Source: Magicicada septendecula (Eukaryota; Arthropoda; Insecta; Hemiptera; Cicadidae). From it: DNA of 64,000 nt. Both the position numbers and the translations under genes were made by a program. Shown piece by piece: positions 1 to 11,358 of the stretch; position 1 is the stretch's first letter, and each line of letters begins with the position of its first letter. The notes under the pieces are model-generated. The model saw nothing but the letters and a program-made list of their open reading frames with translations. It had not been told where the DNA came from and did no database searches. The DNA is taken from the NCBI GenBank assembly GCA_034769895.1, contig CM068369.1:148900574-148964573 (forward strand). The letters are read 5' to 3'.

Positions 1-3000
1 GTTGCAGCCTAAACGGTGATTTTCCATGATTTTTTATACCTGTCTTTTCTAAATACACACTTGTAGAACAACATATAATTTTCTAAATAATAATTCTCTT
101 TCCTATGGGAAAAGAAGTTCTTAAATCTAAGAAAAGATAAAGTTATAAAAATTTAATTTTATCTATTAAAAAAACAAAAAAATAGATTGATTATGAGTGT
201 AATCTTACACACCACATATAATTTGCCATGCAGTAGGTTGATATACTAGCATAAAACAAACGTTTCTGTTATCTTCCTAGTCTTAAATTTAAATTACTGT
301 TAAACGGACTTGCTATTTTGCATTATAACATAATAACTTAAATTTCGAGATGTTGTCAAATTCTTGATCAGATATTTGTTGTTATTGGAGAAACAAACTG
401 TTATTTCTAAAAGTTAATATAATAAGTTAGGAGTTAATAAATCAATGATAATGAGACTTTTCCGTAAATGCAAACGTATTATAAATGAATATGTGCTAAG
501 TGAATCATATGGACCTCCCCTGCGTGAAGGCAAATCAAGCAAACCATCACGGCGTTTATTATTTTTCTGCTGGTGTTACTGATGCTCGTCTGCTACAGAT
601 TCGGAAGAGCAATGTACAGAAGGACTTTCACAAGTTTTACCCAATTAAGAATTTATGACTTTCAATAATTCATCAAGTAAAATAAATACAGGGTTTGACT
701 GGGTTTATATCTACAATGCTTAAAAAACGTTGAAAGAAAAAGTTACATTTTCGCATTTCAGTTTTAGTGAATATTTTAGAGTGTAGCAATATATGCAAGT
801 GACAAATGATTCCTAGATGAAAATCTTTTATTTGACGTGTGTTTTATTTAAATTGTATACGAATACGTAACAGAGTATTATTTATATTATATAATGAGCA
901 CGGAGATTGAAGCTCGAGCCACAGTCGAATGCTATAAGTCATACTAGTGGAAAATACCCATTCATTGGACGTTTTATTTTAAACTGTTTCTATACCCTCA
1001 TGTTAAATTAAAATTTAGGATATATGTTAATTTAATTTTACTTATTGACACTATTAACATCAGAATAACTACTAAACTTTTTTTGGAATGAAATTGTTTT
1101 ATAATTAAATGTCGATTTTCTTATTGTTTGTAATTGCATGTTTCCAAAGAAACTTGTTTTTTATTGTTAGCAATATTAAATGCAAATATTAGTGCAGTTA
1201 CTGGATAGAATTTTTGTTTTAGAGACGAGTCACGTTGGCATCATTTTCGATAATTTGAGGTTTTATGTTGTATAGTCAATATAATTAAACATTAATGTAA
1301 ATATTCTATTGTTACCGTTGCGTCGCTGTTGGAGACCAAGTGCTCATACCCTGTTTGATAATAAATTACGTACGTAATAAGTTATACATTACCTTATAGG
1401 TAATACAGTATTTTTGTTTGCAAATATAAAAAGTTGCTAACACAAAAATTAAAAAGATATGTAAATGACAAATACGCCACTGACTAGTGCTTATTTATTC
1501 TAATAATGTTTGTTTGTTACTTAAATGTGTGTTTCATGTTTAATAACAATAACTATGTTAATTTACTTGAAATATTCTTGCGGTTTGCAAATAAGCTTTA
1601 GATATGCGCATTCCGATAATGAGAAAAGTGGTCGACAACATTTTGTCTCAGGTTAATACGACGGGAATGTCATCTTAGCTGTTTCCGCTGTACACTATAT
1701 TCTATTTTGTTTAATTATTGCTTCTAAGTTTATATTATTTGATATTTTCATTTGTTACTGCACTTAACATTATTTTATTCAAATTTTAAAAAATAATACA
1801 GTTTCAGAATAAATTTTATAATCTCAATACGCGCAATACACTAGAACGTGTAGCAAAAATAGTATTACACTTCAAAGTGTAAACGGTTGTAATTTGTTAA
1901 ATGGGAAAACATATTATGATGTGTCGTCGTGTCATGCAAATAACGCTTACCATACTATCTGCAAAAATATTGCTTTAAAAACATCACTAATAATTAAAGA
2001 GAGATATTACTCAATAGTACAATATCAATTATGTTTTAATTTTTCTTGCTGAAAATAAATAATGATTGTGTAATATTTAATCAGTATGTAACAAGGATGT
2101 ACAAGTATTATGCAACTGCGTATCTAAAGGTTTTAGCGGGACGCGTCGTTTAGACATGTGCCAGTGAATTTGTATCGAGACGGGTTCAGTACTTTTGTAC
2201 GTATCGACGATTCAATATTGACACGGTTCTCAATCAGACCAGTACAATACCTGCGTGGTATTTAAACAACGAACAACGCGTCTGAAACCCACTCGATTTA
2301 TATCAATAAAGCGAACTTAATAATGGCTGCCTCGCCTCTCGTACTTCACTGTTGCTCCATTTCAAAATACAACAGATATTCATGGATTGTAAAATACAAA
2401 ACACGATTTGTGCTACTCTATCTATAATTTTAAATATTTAATAATTTTGTCACACTGGAGTAAGAGCGGTTTGTCATTGTCGATAGAATTTAAGAAGTAA
2501 AATGTAAATATGTAGAAAATTCACATACGTTTTTTAAATGTGTAAATTATAGATTGTAAAAATATTTTAAATTAAACTAAGTAACTTTTATTTGCACGGC
2601 TAAAAATAGAATTTTTGTGTAACAGATAATATAGATAATAGGTAATAGAAGTTGGCCCATAAGTTGATTGACAAAATGCATTTTTCAGCAACTTTTAGTG
2701 TAAAGTGTATAGGTTTAATCGTAAGACACAATTCTTAAACAATTGTGTCTATGTTGTATCTAAATTTATTGTCGCCGTCAGGAACAGTACCTACATAAAT
2801 AGTAGGCTACAGAAATAATTAATATAGCCTACATATAATGAGTAATAATATGTATAGAACATTATAATTATGTTTCTGCTTCTTTTTCTACAGCGTCTGC
2901 TGTAGAATAATAATAACCTTCTGCTTCTTCTCCATTCAAGCATTATTCATCTTGTTAGTTGAATTAGCAGTCTATGTAATTCCAACTTTGTCGTGTTTAC

Positions 3001-3013
3001 TTTCTAAACTGCT
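1..3013. other. AT-rich flanking DNA, no gene recognised
   Basis: I see no convincing coding region, RNA gene or known repeat here. The longest stretches between stops are short and without motifs. A TATTTAAA box near 2259-2266 is followed by an ATG in good context at 2323, but this opens only 34 codons and is not strong enough to call a gene. A short perfect palindrome with 7-bp arms and a 4-bp loop lies at 2888-2905. This is the only sequence in the window clearly outside the retrotransposon array. Confidence 0.6.
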
Positions 3014-3119
3014 ACTTGTCATGTTCCGGACGAGCCCTTCATGTGTTTTCACAATTTTCGTGGTTTTGGACTTGAAAATAGCAGAAACACTGGAAGGGCT
3101 TGTCCGGAACATGACAAGT
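3014..3119. repeat. 106-bp foldback (hairpin) with 27-bp near-perfect arms
   Basis: The arms are 3014-3040 (beginning ACTTGTCATGTTCCGGAC) and 3093-3119, its reverse complement with one mismatch. Weaker complementarity continues inward (GTGTTT/AAACAC and ATTTTC/GAAAAT blocks), so nearly the whole segment can fold. It could be a small MITE or foldback element. The right arm ends exactly where the first LTR of array D begins. Both strands therefore read similar short open frames, which are a by-product of the palindrome and not genes. Confidence 0.75.
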
Positions 3120-3906
3120 TTTAACAATATTTTGAGTTGAACCCGTTCACGCCCAGCGATGGACGCCAATTTAACAATAATTTTAACAATTACTGTTATA
3201 TTATCTATTTAATGTCCCGCGTGTGGACGCCAATTTAACATTATTATATATGTTTGACGTTGTGTGCGTCAATTTTAACATTATTTACTTTTTATTCTCT
3301 TTATCTCAGGGTTAAAAATAATAATAAATGCTCATTTCTACTGATAGCTCTTAAATTTATTCACATTAGTTTGCTATTACTTGTAAATATTAAAGTAGCA
3401 CAAAATTCTATGTACTCATTAGTACTTGTAAATATATAAAATTAACACATTACCAAAATTTAATACTCATGGCTAAATCGTAAATATCAAACAATAATAC
3501 ATTAATAACTTGAATACTCATTAAATTGTAAATATCAAACAATAATACATTAATAAAATTGAATACTCATTAAATTGTACATATCAAAATAATACAGTAA
3601 TAAAATTAGTTATCCAAACTCTCAATCTAATGGTTGCATATTAATGATCATTCATCAATTGCGTTTAGTACTTAAGTAAATTATAATGTTTAGCCTCATC
3701 TTATAAATTCTTAATATGAATATCTCTTAAGCTGTTACTATATTTTGTAATTACGGATTCATTTAGAACTTGGAAATAAACATTACTCCAAAACTGATAA
3801 ACAATGATAATTTTACTTCTAAACAAACTTTAGAATCGATTTCTTTAATTCCTTTACGATTACTTTATTGAATTTTAGTGTGTGTGGATTCTTTGAGATG
3901 ACAGAC
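3120..3906 (-). repeat. LTR1 of array D, left part (U5 end), interrupted by element A
   Basis: This matches the other D LTRs from their U5 terminus (TTTAACAATATT on the plus strand) to the AGAC target site at 3903-3906, where element A inserted. The segment continues at 12959. It contains the PBS-like module series (3145-3270) and the roughly 47-bp tandem repeat near 3460-3605 described for the other LTRs. Confidence 0.9.
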
Positions 3907-5505
3907 TGTGACGATTTAAATTGTGACATTTACAGAATAAAAAAAAATTTAATTAATTAAGGTTGCGTACAATTAACCATTTAAATCTCACAATAATAAT
4001 AATAAAAACATGTAGGTACTAAGTGTGAATGGAAGAAGTAATTAATAAGGGCAAAGTATCCATAAAGAAAAGGCATATTGTAAATAATTATTGTGTTCGT
4101 ATTTAACCCTTTGCTTGCTATCAAGCGCCTACCTGTTGATACCGCACTCGACCTGTTTTCCGAGTCTACTGTAATTAAAAATAATAGAGTAAACTAATGT
4201 TAATAATTAAAGTATCTGTAGACACAGATAGTAACTAAAACAATTAATTTAAATGATGTATTTTTATCTAGCGATAGTTTGTATAAATAAAAAGTTTATT
4301 TAAAGAGAAAACAGGAACTATATATGCTCGCGGAATAAACACCCCACTCTCTCTCGTCATGTACAAGGGTAGCGGACGAAAAATCGCTCTCTTGCGATGA
4401 CGACGCCCAGCTGTGCAGACGCACGAGCAAAATGCTCTGTTCAAAAGTTATACAATTTGTTGTTAGTGTGGATTAATTAATTATTATTTTGTATTTTACT
4501 AACCGTTACAAAAAGTGTAACATGTAACGTTAACAAAAAGAAAATTCCAAAACTTTGTAACAAGAAGAAAGATGTAACTTCAAACGACGAGTGTTAATAA
4601 AGAAAAAACGATGACTGCAATCTTCACCGATGGACGAATCTTTTCAACCTCTGACCTGTGGTCATCGACCATCTAAATGAGAACTCTAGTATACCCTACC
4701 GATGATGCAGTTCGAGACATCTGAGAATCAACGAGTATCTGTGTAGAAGACTCTACCTATCCTGCAGACGTATTAAGCCATGAACAACAGAGACCAGACC
4801 AAGACGAGGACGACGTTTTAGGACTCCCAAGACAGAACCACATGGAGGCGATTACTACATTCAAAAAATAGAGGTGACTCGATAGCACGTCTATCGAGGA
4901 ATAATGATAATATTTTTTGTAACACAATACTCTATTTAAGAGACTTACAGAGACGATTGATTTTTATAAGAATATAAAAACTTAAATTTGAGAACTTAAT
5001 TGTAACTATTCAATATCATTCAATTGTAACAGTTTAGATATTAACGTAACGTAGTGTTATTAATACCATTCTTCTAATGGAATATATATGAAGCAAAAAG
5101 GTAAAGGTCTTGCAAGATAAAATTTTGAATTAAATATAATTAAAAGATTAGAGACTAAATACCAATGGTTACCCGGATCCAGGGGTATAGCTAGATAAAT
5201 TTGTTGTGATCCCATATTCTAAATAAAGCATTTCACTTAATTTTACTAATTTAATTAATAACGTCATGGGATCTGTTCTTTGGAGTAAATGTTATATTTC
5301 AAATGTTTAATTAAGCAAGTCTTCTTGTTACACACATTTACTGAGTATATAAATCAACAGTTTCACCTTCCCTTATTCCTTGTATGTCTTACTGTGTGTT
5401 GTTCTGATTTAAATTTCAGCTCGTCTCTAATAAGGCAGCCTGAAATAATTGGCAGAACCAATTATTTTGGGTTCCCTCCGTTATAACTCTAAAGAAGAGG
5501 TTATA
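3907..5505 (+). repeat. Element A 5' LTR (1599 bp)
   Basis: It starts TGTGACGATTT and ends GGTTATA, identical in layout to the copy at 11359-12958. The ends are not the usual TG...CA. Near the 3' end a PBS-like block (AATTGGCAGAACC, about 5444-5465) precedes the terminal inverted or direct GTTATAA motifs. No internal gene is supported; a 65-codon open frame in the U5 end is shared only because the two LTRs are duplicates. Confidence 0.93.
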
Positions 5506-6175
5506 AGATGCGCAACTCTGCTAATTTGTTTAAATTTTGCTACTAATAACAAAAAAAATTTTGTGACTTGTGTTGCTAAACAGTAATTGTGTCCCTATTC
5601 ATAAGCTGTTGATTTATTTACTCGTGTATTTTAATATGTGTCAGAAATTTAAATAAGATAAAATAATAATTAATATTATAGTAATATAGTATAGATAATT
5701 TTATTAGTAAATATGATATGTGTAAAGTAAGAGTAACATATAATCCAATGTAAACAAACCATGTAGGTACTTGTTAAAAGTCCCATTCATAAACAACCCC
5801 CATTCACGACAATCTCGGACATGTAAATTTCCTGTTGGCGATTGTTTAATATTATCGTAGTCGGTCTCCCCAGTTAGAGTGACAACAATCGGTCACCCTT
5901 CTTGTGTGGTGTATTGTTATTTGAAGCGTGTCTGTTCATGTGTTGATAACCGAAGGGGGAATCTGTTGCCGTAAGCATCTGTAAACATGTGTGAGATTCC
6001 TCTCTCTCTCTCTTTCTATGTAAAATGACAATCTTTGTCATCTCATTTTAATTGTTTATTAATAAACGTGTAAGAATACGATTTATTCATATTGTTATGT
6101 TTGTGTAAAATGATATAGCGTTGTATAGTAGTAAATACTAATCGTAGAATAATTAGTTCTTGCCACTTTACGAAA
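5506..6175 (+). other. Element A 5' leader with presumed PBS
   Basis: About 670 bp of untranslated leader lies between the LTR end and the gag ATG. The bases right after the LTR (AGATGCGCAACTCTGC) align with those of element B (ATTTGCGCCACTCTGC) and should contain the PBS. I cannot assign a tRNA because the expected TGG start is degenerate. A CT microsatellite lies at about 5999-6014. Confidence 0.6.
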
Positions 6176-7545
6176 ATGGCTGAATTTAATCCTGATTTAT
6201 TAGTAAAAGATGAGCTATGCTACGAAGCACTTTTACGAGGTCTAAAACACGTGAATGTAACCGTGTCTGAATTACGAAAATCATTACGCCAAACCGGATC
6301 AGAGACAACCTCGCAGTTAGATAAATTGCGTGAACTCGATTATGACGGCGAACGAGAAACCTGTTATGCGAAATATCGGGAACTGATAGTATTATCTCAG
6401 AACCTTAAGGACAAGAAATCACCCACGGAACGTTTGCGCGTTACGCAACGTATAGAACATTTAACCCGCCGATTAAATAATTTATTAAGCTGGCCCGACG
6501 TCACCGTCGTCCCCGCCGATGTGCAGACGAGGCATTACGCCAATTACCTATAATTATTAACGACTTACGTCGAAAGTCAGATGAATCGAGAATGGAGGAA
6601 ATTGAGCAATACTTACAAAAATTACATATCTCCCCTGTTCAATCCCCTAATGTAGAAGAACCCCCACCACCTAAAGTTCAGCGTACTCGTGCTAGTCAAA
6701 ATGCGACCACTAATTCTTCGAAGGAAATACAAAACGTAAATTTGAATGTTGAACTCTACGGAAAGATTTCCCACCCAGTAGAGAAAATAATTAATGAGAT
6801 TCCTTACACCGATGGGTTAAGTATAACGATACTGTTAACTTTTATAAAATACCTGCTGCAAATAAAAGATTTACAACAATTAAACGATCGGCAAATACTG
6901 CAAGTAATATTACCCAAATGTAAACCACCATTACGAGATCGTGTACTAGAAACATTAAACTCAAGTCTTTCAGTAGAAGATCTTCATACGAATATAATCA
7001 AATATTTTATCCCCACCGGAAGTTATGAGGATATCAAAAGAAGTACTGTACTTAGAGTACAAGGAGCTCGCGAAAGACTGGCCCATTATATTGCGGATAT
7101 CCGAGAATCTTCACGTATACTACAAGTCGACTGGACTGAAAAACAATTGGTCGATACGATCCTAGTAGGCTTGTCTCCTGATGAACGCTCCCGTTTAGCA
7201 CTAATAAGTAGACCCCTTACGTTCGCGGACTTTGAACAATGTAGTATTCATTCTTCCAATGTTTGGTACGCAGATCAGCACAGACATGCATCGATATCCA
7301 CTACACAAAATAGAAAAGAAATGCATGCCATAGTATCTGACGCAAGAAGTATACCAGAAAGAAGACCATTTCGAAGATCAACCAATGGCCATGGTAGGTC
7401 CCAGGAGGCTCAACCACTCCAGGAAACCAGTAAGACACAACGTAAAGAATATGTGTGTTATAACTGCGGAAAATCTGGACATCTCAGTAGATACTGTAAA
7501 CAAAAAAGGTATAATCAAAACACTCATTATCCAAAAAAAATGTAA
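6176..7545 (+). pseudogene. gag: Element A gag, frameshifted
   Basis: Gag forms the RNA-binding capsid of the element. The first frame (6176-6553) starts at an ATG in good context (AAAATGGCT) and carries the N-terminal MAEFNPDLLVKDEL region typical of arthropod gypsy Gag. Compared with element B, about 10 bp are missing after position 6522, so translation ends early at 6553. The rest of Gag is open from 6592 to 7545 and ends in a CCHC zinc knuckle (CYNCGKSGHLSRYC). A proline-rich segment of about 40 residues present in B is deleted near 6645-6665. The stop codon at 7543-7545 overlaps the frameshift site into pol. Confidence 0.9.
7533..7539 (+). promoter_or_regulatory. -1 ribosomal frameshift heptamer A_AAA_AAA between gag and pol
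   Basis: In the gag frame the codons are CCA AAA AAA ATG TAA, which gives the slippery pattern A_AAA_AAA two codons before the gag stop. The pol frame is exactly -1 relative to gag and is open across this point. Element B has A_AAA_AAC at the same place, a second canonical form. That a substitution leaves the motif functional in both copies supports the site being real. Confidence 0.8.
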
Positions 7546-10500
7546 GGCAGGGAGATCCAAAACCCTGTGTCTTCCGCAGCATCGTAAAAAAAGGTAAACC
7601 CCTGAGAGTCAACAAAATAAAACAAAATAATAATAATAACAAAAGAAAACTAGACCCCTATGTAAAAAAATTTATAGATAAATGTAACGCTATTAATAAG
7701 TGTAATTTCAGTAAGTGTCAATTACCTTATGTACAAGTTGACCTTGGTGTAACATCCACCCTTGGTTTAATTGATTCCGGATCAACGCGAAGTTTAATTA
7801 GTCATGACCTCGCCAATAAGTTATTTAAACATAATTTAGTCAAACGCAGTCAATCTGTAAACATTAAATGCTCAACCGCTAACAAACAAAACTTAATAAT
7901 AAAACTTATCATCACGTGTAAAGTTAAAATAAAACATTTGACGTGGTATTTTCCGATGTTAGTAAGCGACGAATTAGGACCCGAGTTAATATTGGGAGCC
8001 GATTTTATCAGTAAAACAGGAATAATTCTAAATATTCATGATAAGAAATTTTACTTTGGATTCGATCGTTCACGGAAATATAACTTAGAGGATAATTCAA
8101 ATAACAGAGAAAGTACTAGCACTACTTCTTCTCATCTAAAGCATCACAAATGTGAATTAGGTCATCTGGAAAGTAAAGATAGACGTAACATACAAAAGTT
8201 AATAAATCAATTCTCCAATGTGCTCACCCCTAAGTTAGGACTGACGGATCTGATAGAGTATAAGATAAATTTGAGCGATAATAAAGTAATACGTTTAGCC
8301 CCATACAAGTTATCACCGCCAAAAATGGAAGTAATGAGGAACCAAATTAATAAACTATTAGAACAAGGAGTCATCGAACCCTCTACTTCATCTTATTCAT
8401 CCGCTGCGTTTTTAGTACCCAAAAGCAACGATAAACATAGATTAGTTGTAGACTATAGACAACTAAATAAACGAATAGAATTTGAATCCATTCCACTTCC
8501 CGACATCCAGAGTGCTTTTCATTATTTTACGAAAGCAAAAATTTTTACCATTATGGATTTGAATCAGGCTTTTCATCAGATACCACTTTCAGAAGAATCG
8601 AAACGTCTCACCGCTTTTGCCGTGCCGTTCAACCTATACCAATTTACTAGGGTACCTTTTGGTATTTCCCAAGGTAGTTCTGTATGTAGCAGATTGTTAG
8701 AAAAATTATTTCACGACATAAAGTTTAAATATGTGTACCACTACCTAGACGATATTGTTATTTACAGCGAGTCAATGGAACAACATCTTGCACATATACG
8801 TGAAGTATTATCACGATTAGAGAAAGCTGGATTAACTGTAAACCCCAGTAAAGTAAATTTTGTTGTGACACAATTCTCCTTTTTAGGTCACATCGTAAAA
8901 AGCAACGGAAAGGTAAGCATAGACCCAGAGCGAACCCGTGCTATCAGAGAATTTTTACCACCGCGGGATGCGAAAGGTATTGCTCGATTTTTAGGAATGA
9001 TAAATTATTTCCACAAGTATATCCCACATCTAGCCGAAATCGCAGCACCACTAAATACTTTAAGAAAGAAGGGAGTAAAATTTGAGTGGAATGAGCAACG
9101 CCAAACCGCATTTGAGAAATTAAAGGAAAGCATCATATCACCCCCCGTACTACAATTAGCCGATTTTAGTAAACCGTTTGTTGTGCAAACCGACAGTTCA
9201 AGTGTAGCCCTAGGTGCAGTAATTTATCAGGAAGTAGATAACTCTCGATTACCAATTAGTTACGCTTCACGCACCCTGACGGACCAAGAAAAGAAATACT
9301 CCGCATACGAATTAGAATGCTTAGCTATCGTTTTTGCGTTTGAGAAGTTCAAACCATTTTTAGAACATAAAGAGTTTTTGCTAGAAACAGGTAATCAAGC
9401 TTTATCCTGGCTACTAAACCACCCAAAACAATTAGGTCGAATCGGAAGATGGGTATTGAGATTAAATTGTTTTAAATTCAAAGTACAACATATTAGAGGC
9501 ACCCAAAACGTAGTTGCCGATACCCTGTTACGTATGTTCCAGCCTAGTAGTAATAATTACGAAAACAAGAGTAGAGAGACACCTATTATTAATGCGTTAA
9601 TTACCGAATTTCCTCTTGCATTTACGGATTTAGCCCATTATCAACAACAAGACCCACGTTTGAGTCCGATCATCAAACAACTTGAAAAAGGAAACAAGTC
9701 TGAAAAATACCTATTAAATAAGAAAGTATTATGTTGTAGAATAGCTAACGGAAAATATTTGCGTATCATCGCCCCGGATATTATTAAACCTATGCTAATG
9801 GAATATTATCACTCTTCCACCATTGGAGCACATATGGGAATAAATAAAACCATACATCGGATTCGGAGAGAATATCACTGGGAAAATATGAACAGTGAGA
9901 TAGCTAACTTTGTAAAAAGGTGTAAGTTGTGTGCACTCAGCAAACCAGCGAGAAACAGTCAAATAAGTCAGTTAATATCTGAGATTCCTGCCACCCCATT
10001 TTCCAAAATTTATTTAGACTTTTCTGGACCCTACCCACGTTCCAAGTCAGGAAATACTATGTTACTAATTTGCGTAGATTCGTTTAGTAAGTTCGTCTGG
10101 ATGTACCCCATGCGGCGAGCTTTAGCTACGACAACAGTAAGCATTTTACAGAATAGATTATTCAAAGATTTCGGTATTCCAGTCCATCTAGTGTCGGATA
10201 ACGGACCACAGTTTAAGTCCAAGGAATTCAGGAACATGTGTTTCAAACTAGGTATAAACCACATTACCACTACCGAGTATCGTCCGCAAGGTAATATAGC
10301 TGAGAGGTATTTGCGAAACCTAAAATCTGCTTTAATTGCCTACCATGCTAACGACCATACTTCGTGGGACCAGAACCTATCCTGGATACAATTCGCCTTT
10401 AATTCGGCATATCATGAAGGACATAAGTCTACCCCAATCGAATTGTTGTTCAAGTATAAACCTAATCACCCATTATCCACAAAGTGGAAAATACATGAAT

Positions 10501-10862
10501 TGTTACCCCTTGAAATTAGGGATAAAAATATTAGAAAGATATGGAACGAAGCGCGCGCTAATTTACGAACAAACTTAGCGAAGTCAAGGAAATATTACGA
10601 GCAAAAGAATAAGAATAATAAAGTAAAATACCAAATCGGAGATTTAGTTATGTATAACACGCACCCAACGAGTAGTGCAGTCGATAAGACAACCTCCAAG
10701 CTATCTTACAGATGGTGCGGTCCTTATCAAATTCACAAATACTTAACTCCGGTAACTGTGACCCTGTACGAACCCTCTACTCAAAGATATGTGCGAAGGA
10801 CACATATTTCACAGATAAAACGTTATCTTGAAGAAGAAAATAGTAGAGTGCCAGTTAATTAA
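7539..10862 (+). CDS. pol: Element A Pol polyprotein: protease, reverse transcriptase, RNase H, integrase
   Basis: The frame is open for about 1107 codons from the slippery site. Residues below count from 7539. Aspartic protease DSG is at about 79 (7773-7781). Reverse transcriptase has the YLDD catalytic motif at about 402 (8742-8753). RNase H follows with its first acidic residue in QTDSSS at about 552. Integrase has an HHCC zinc region near 9810-9950 and the catalytic triad D827, D887, E922 (D-x34-E in GNIAER). A C-terminal chromodomain is not evident. The third RNase H aspartate is glycine (TGNQAL, codon 9390-9392) where B has aspartate, and VADTLSR has become VADTLLR. The polyprotein is full length but probably inactive. 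Expression would require -1 frameshifting from gag. Confidence 0.93.
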   Translation, partial: NVRQGDPKPCVFRSIVKKGKPLRVNKIKQNNNNNKRKLDPYVKKFIDKCNAINKCNFSKCQLPYVQVDLGVTSTLGLIDSGSTRSLISHDLANKLFKHNLVKRSQSVNIKCSTANKQNLIIKLIITCKVKIKHLTWYFPMLVSDELGPELILGADFISKTGIILNIHDKKFYFGFDRSRKYNLEDNSNNRESTSTTSSHLKHHKCELGHLESKDRRNIQKLINQFSNVLTPKLGLTDLIEYKINLSDNKVIRLAPYKLSPPKMEVMRNQINKLLEQGVIEPSTSSYSSAAFLVPKSNDKHRLVVDYRQLNKRIEFESIPLPDIQSAFHYFTKAKIFTIMDLNQAFHQIPLSEESKRLTAFAVPFNLYQFTRVPFGISQGSSVCSRLLEKLFHDIKFKYVYHYLDDIVIYSESMEQHLAHIREVLSRLEKAGLTVNPSKVNFVVTQFSFLGHIVKSNGKVSIDPERTRAIREFLPPRDAKGIARFLGMINYFHKYIPHLAEIAAPLNTLRKKGVKFEWNEQRQTAFEKLKESIISPPVLQLADFSKPFVVQTDSSSVALGAVIYQEVDNSRLPISYASRTLTDQEKKYSAYELECLAIVFAFEKFKPFLEHKEFLLETGNQALSWLLNHPKQLGRIGRWVLRLNCFKFKVQHIRGTQNVVADTLLRMFQPSSNNYENKSRETPIINALITEFPLAFTDLAHYQQQDPRLSPIIKQLEKGNKSEKYLLNKKVLCCRIANGKYLRIIAPDIIKPMLMEYYHSSTIGAHMGINKTIHRIRREYHWENMNSEIANFVKRCKLCALSKPARNSQISQLISEIPATPFSKIYLDFSGPYPRSKSGNTMLLICVDSFSKFVWMYPMRRALATTTVSILQNRLFKDFGIPVHLVSDNGPQFKSKEFRNMCFKLGINHITTTEYRPQGNIAERYLRNLKSALIAYHANDHTSWDQNLSWIQFAFNSAYHEGHKSTPIELLFKYKPNHPLSTKWKIHELLPLEIRDKNIRKIWNEARANLRTNLAKSRKYYEQKNKNNKVKYQIGDLVMYNTHPTSSAVDKTTSKLSYRWCGPYQIHKYLTPVTVTLYEPSTQRYVRRTHISQIKRYLEEENSRVPVN

Positions 10863-11358
10863 ATAAGTAAATGTGAAAACAATGTTTAGTACTCAACCGC
10901 AAAAGTACTTGAGTAACCTTTGGCTACCTTGTCGTATAAGTAGGTACGAGGCCTGATCAACCTTGAATCCTCTTCATCGAAAGTAGAGCAAAGCAAGAAG
11001 TCAGCTGACATCCAATAAAAGTAATGGAGTAATTAAAGAGTAAATTCTATAACGAAGAAAAACTCTCTCGAAAGAAAAGGAAAAATCCGGTAGTAGTAAT
11101 AAGTAGTAGAGTTAAGGAAATGTAGAATGTTGAAAATACTTTATAATGTAAATTTTATGTAGTAATAGAATTAGCGTGTAAAACATGAAGTATATGTATA
11201 GATGGTAAGAAACAGCCAGTCAAGAATGACTTATGCTGCTAGTAATTATATACAGCCAGAAACGGGTGAGAGAAATTTCACACGGAACTCCCCAAGCATA
11301 CTCTCGGTACATAGCTGACCAAAATTTTAGGAGTCTGTGTTGGTAAGGAGGCGGAGTA
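10863..11358 (+). other. Element A 3' untranslated region and PPT
   Basis: About 500 bp without coding potential lie between the pol stop and the 3' LTR. The purine-rich AAGGAGGCGGAG (11345-11356) is the likely PPT, which primes plus-strand DNA synthesis. It is separated from the LTR start by the dinucleotide TA; B has the same arrangement. Confidence 0.75.

Noticed and set aside
2323-2427. Possible small gene or first exon (ATG in good context after a TATA-like box)
   Set aside because: Only 34 codons, no recognisable motif, no supported splice donor; chance is more likely.
2952-3169. Two overlapping opposite-strand open frames of about 62-65 codons
   Set aside because: Both arise from the foldback at 3014-3119, which makes the two strands read alike; neither has a domain or initiator context that stands out.
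8742-8753. Element A as an endogenous retrovirus with an env gene
   Set aside because: After the pol stop at 10862 only about 500 bp of non-coding sequence precede the LTR; no envelope-like frame is present in A or B.
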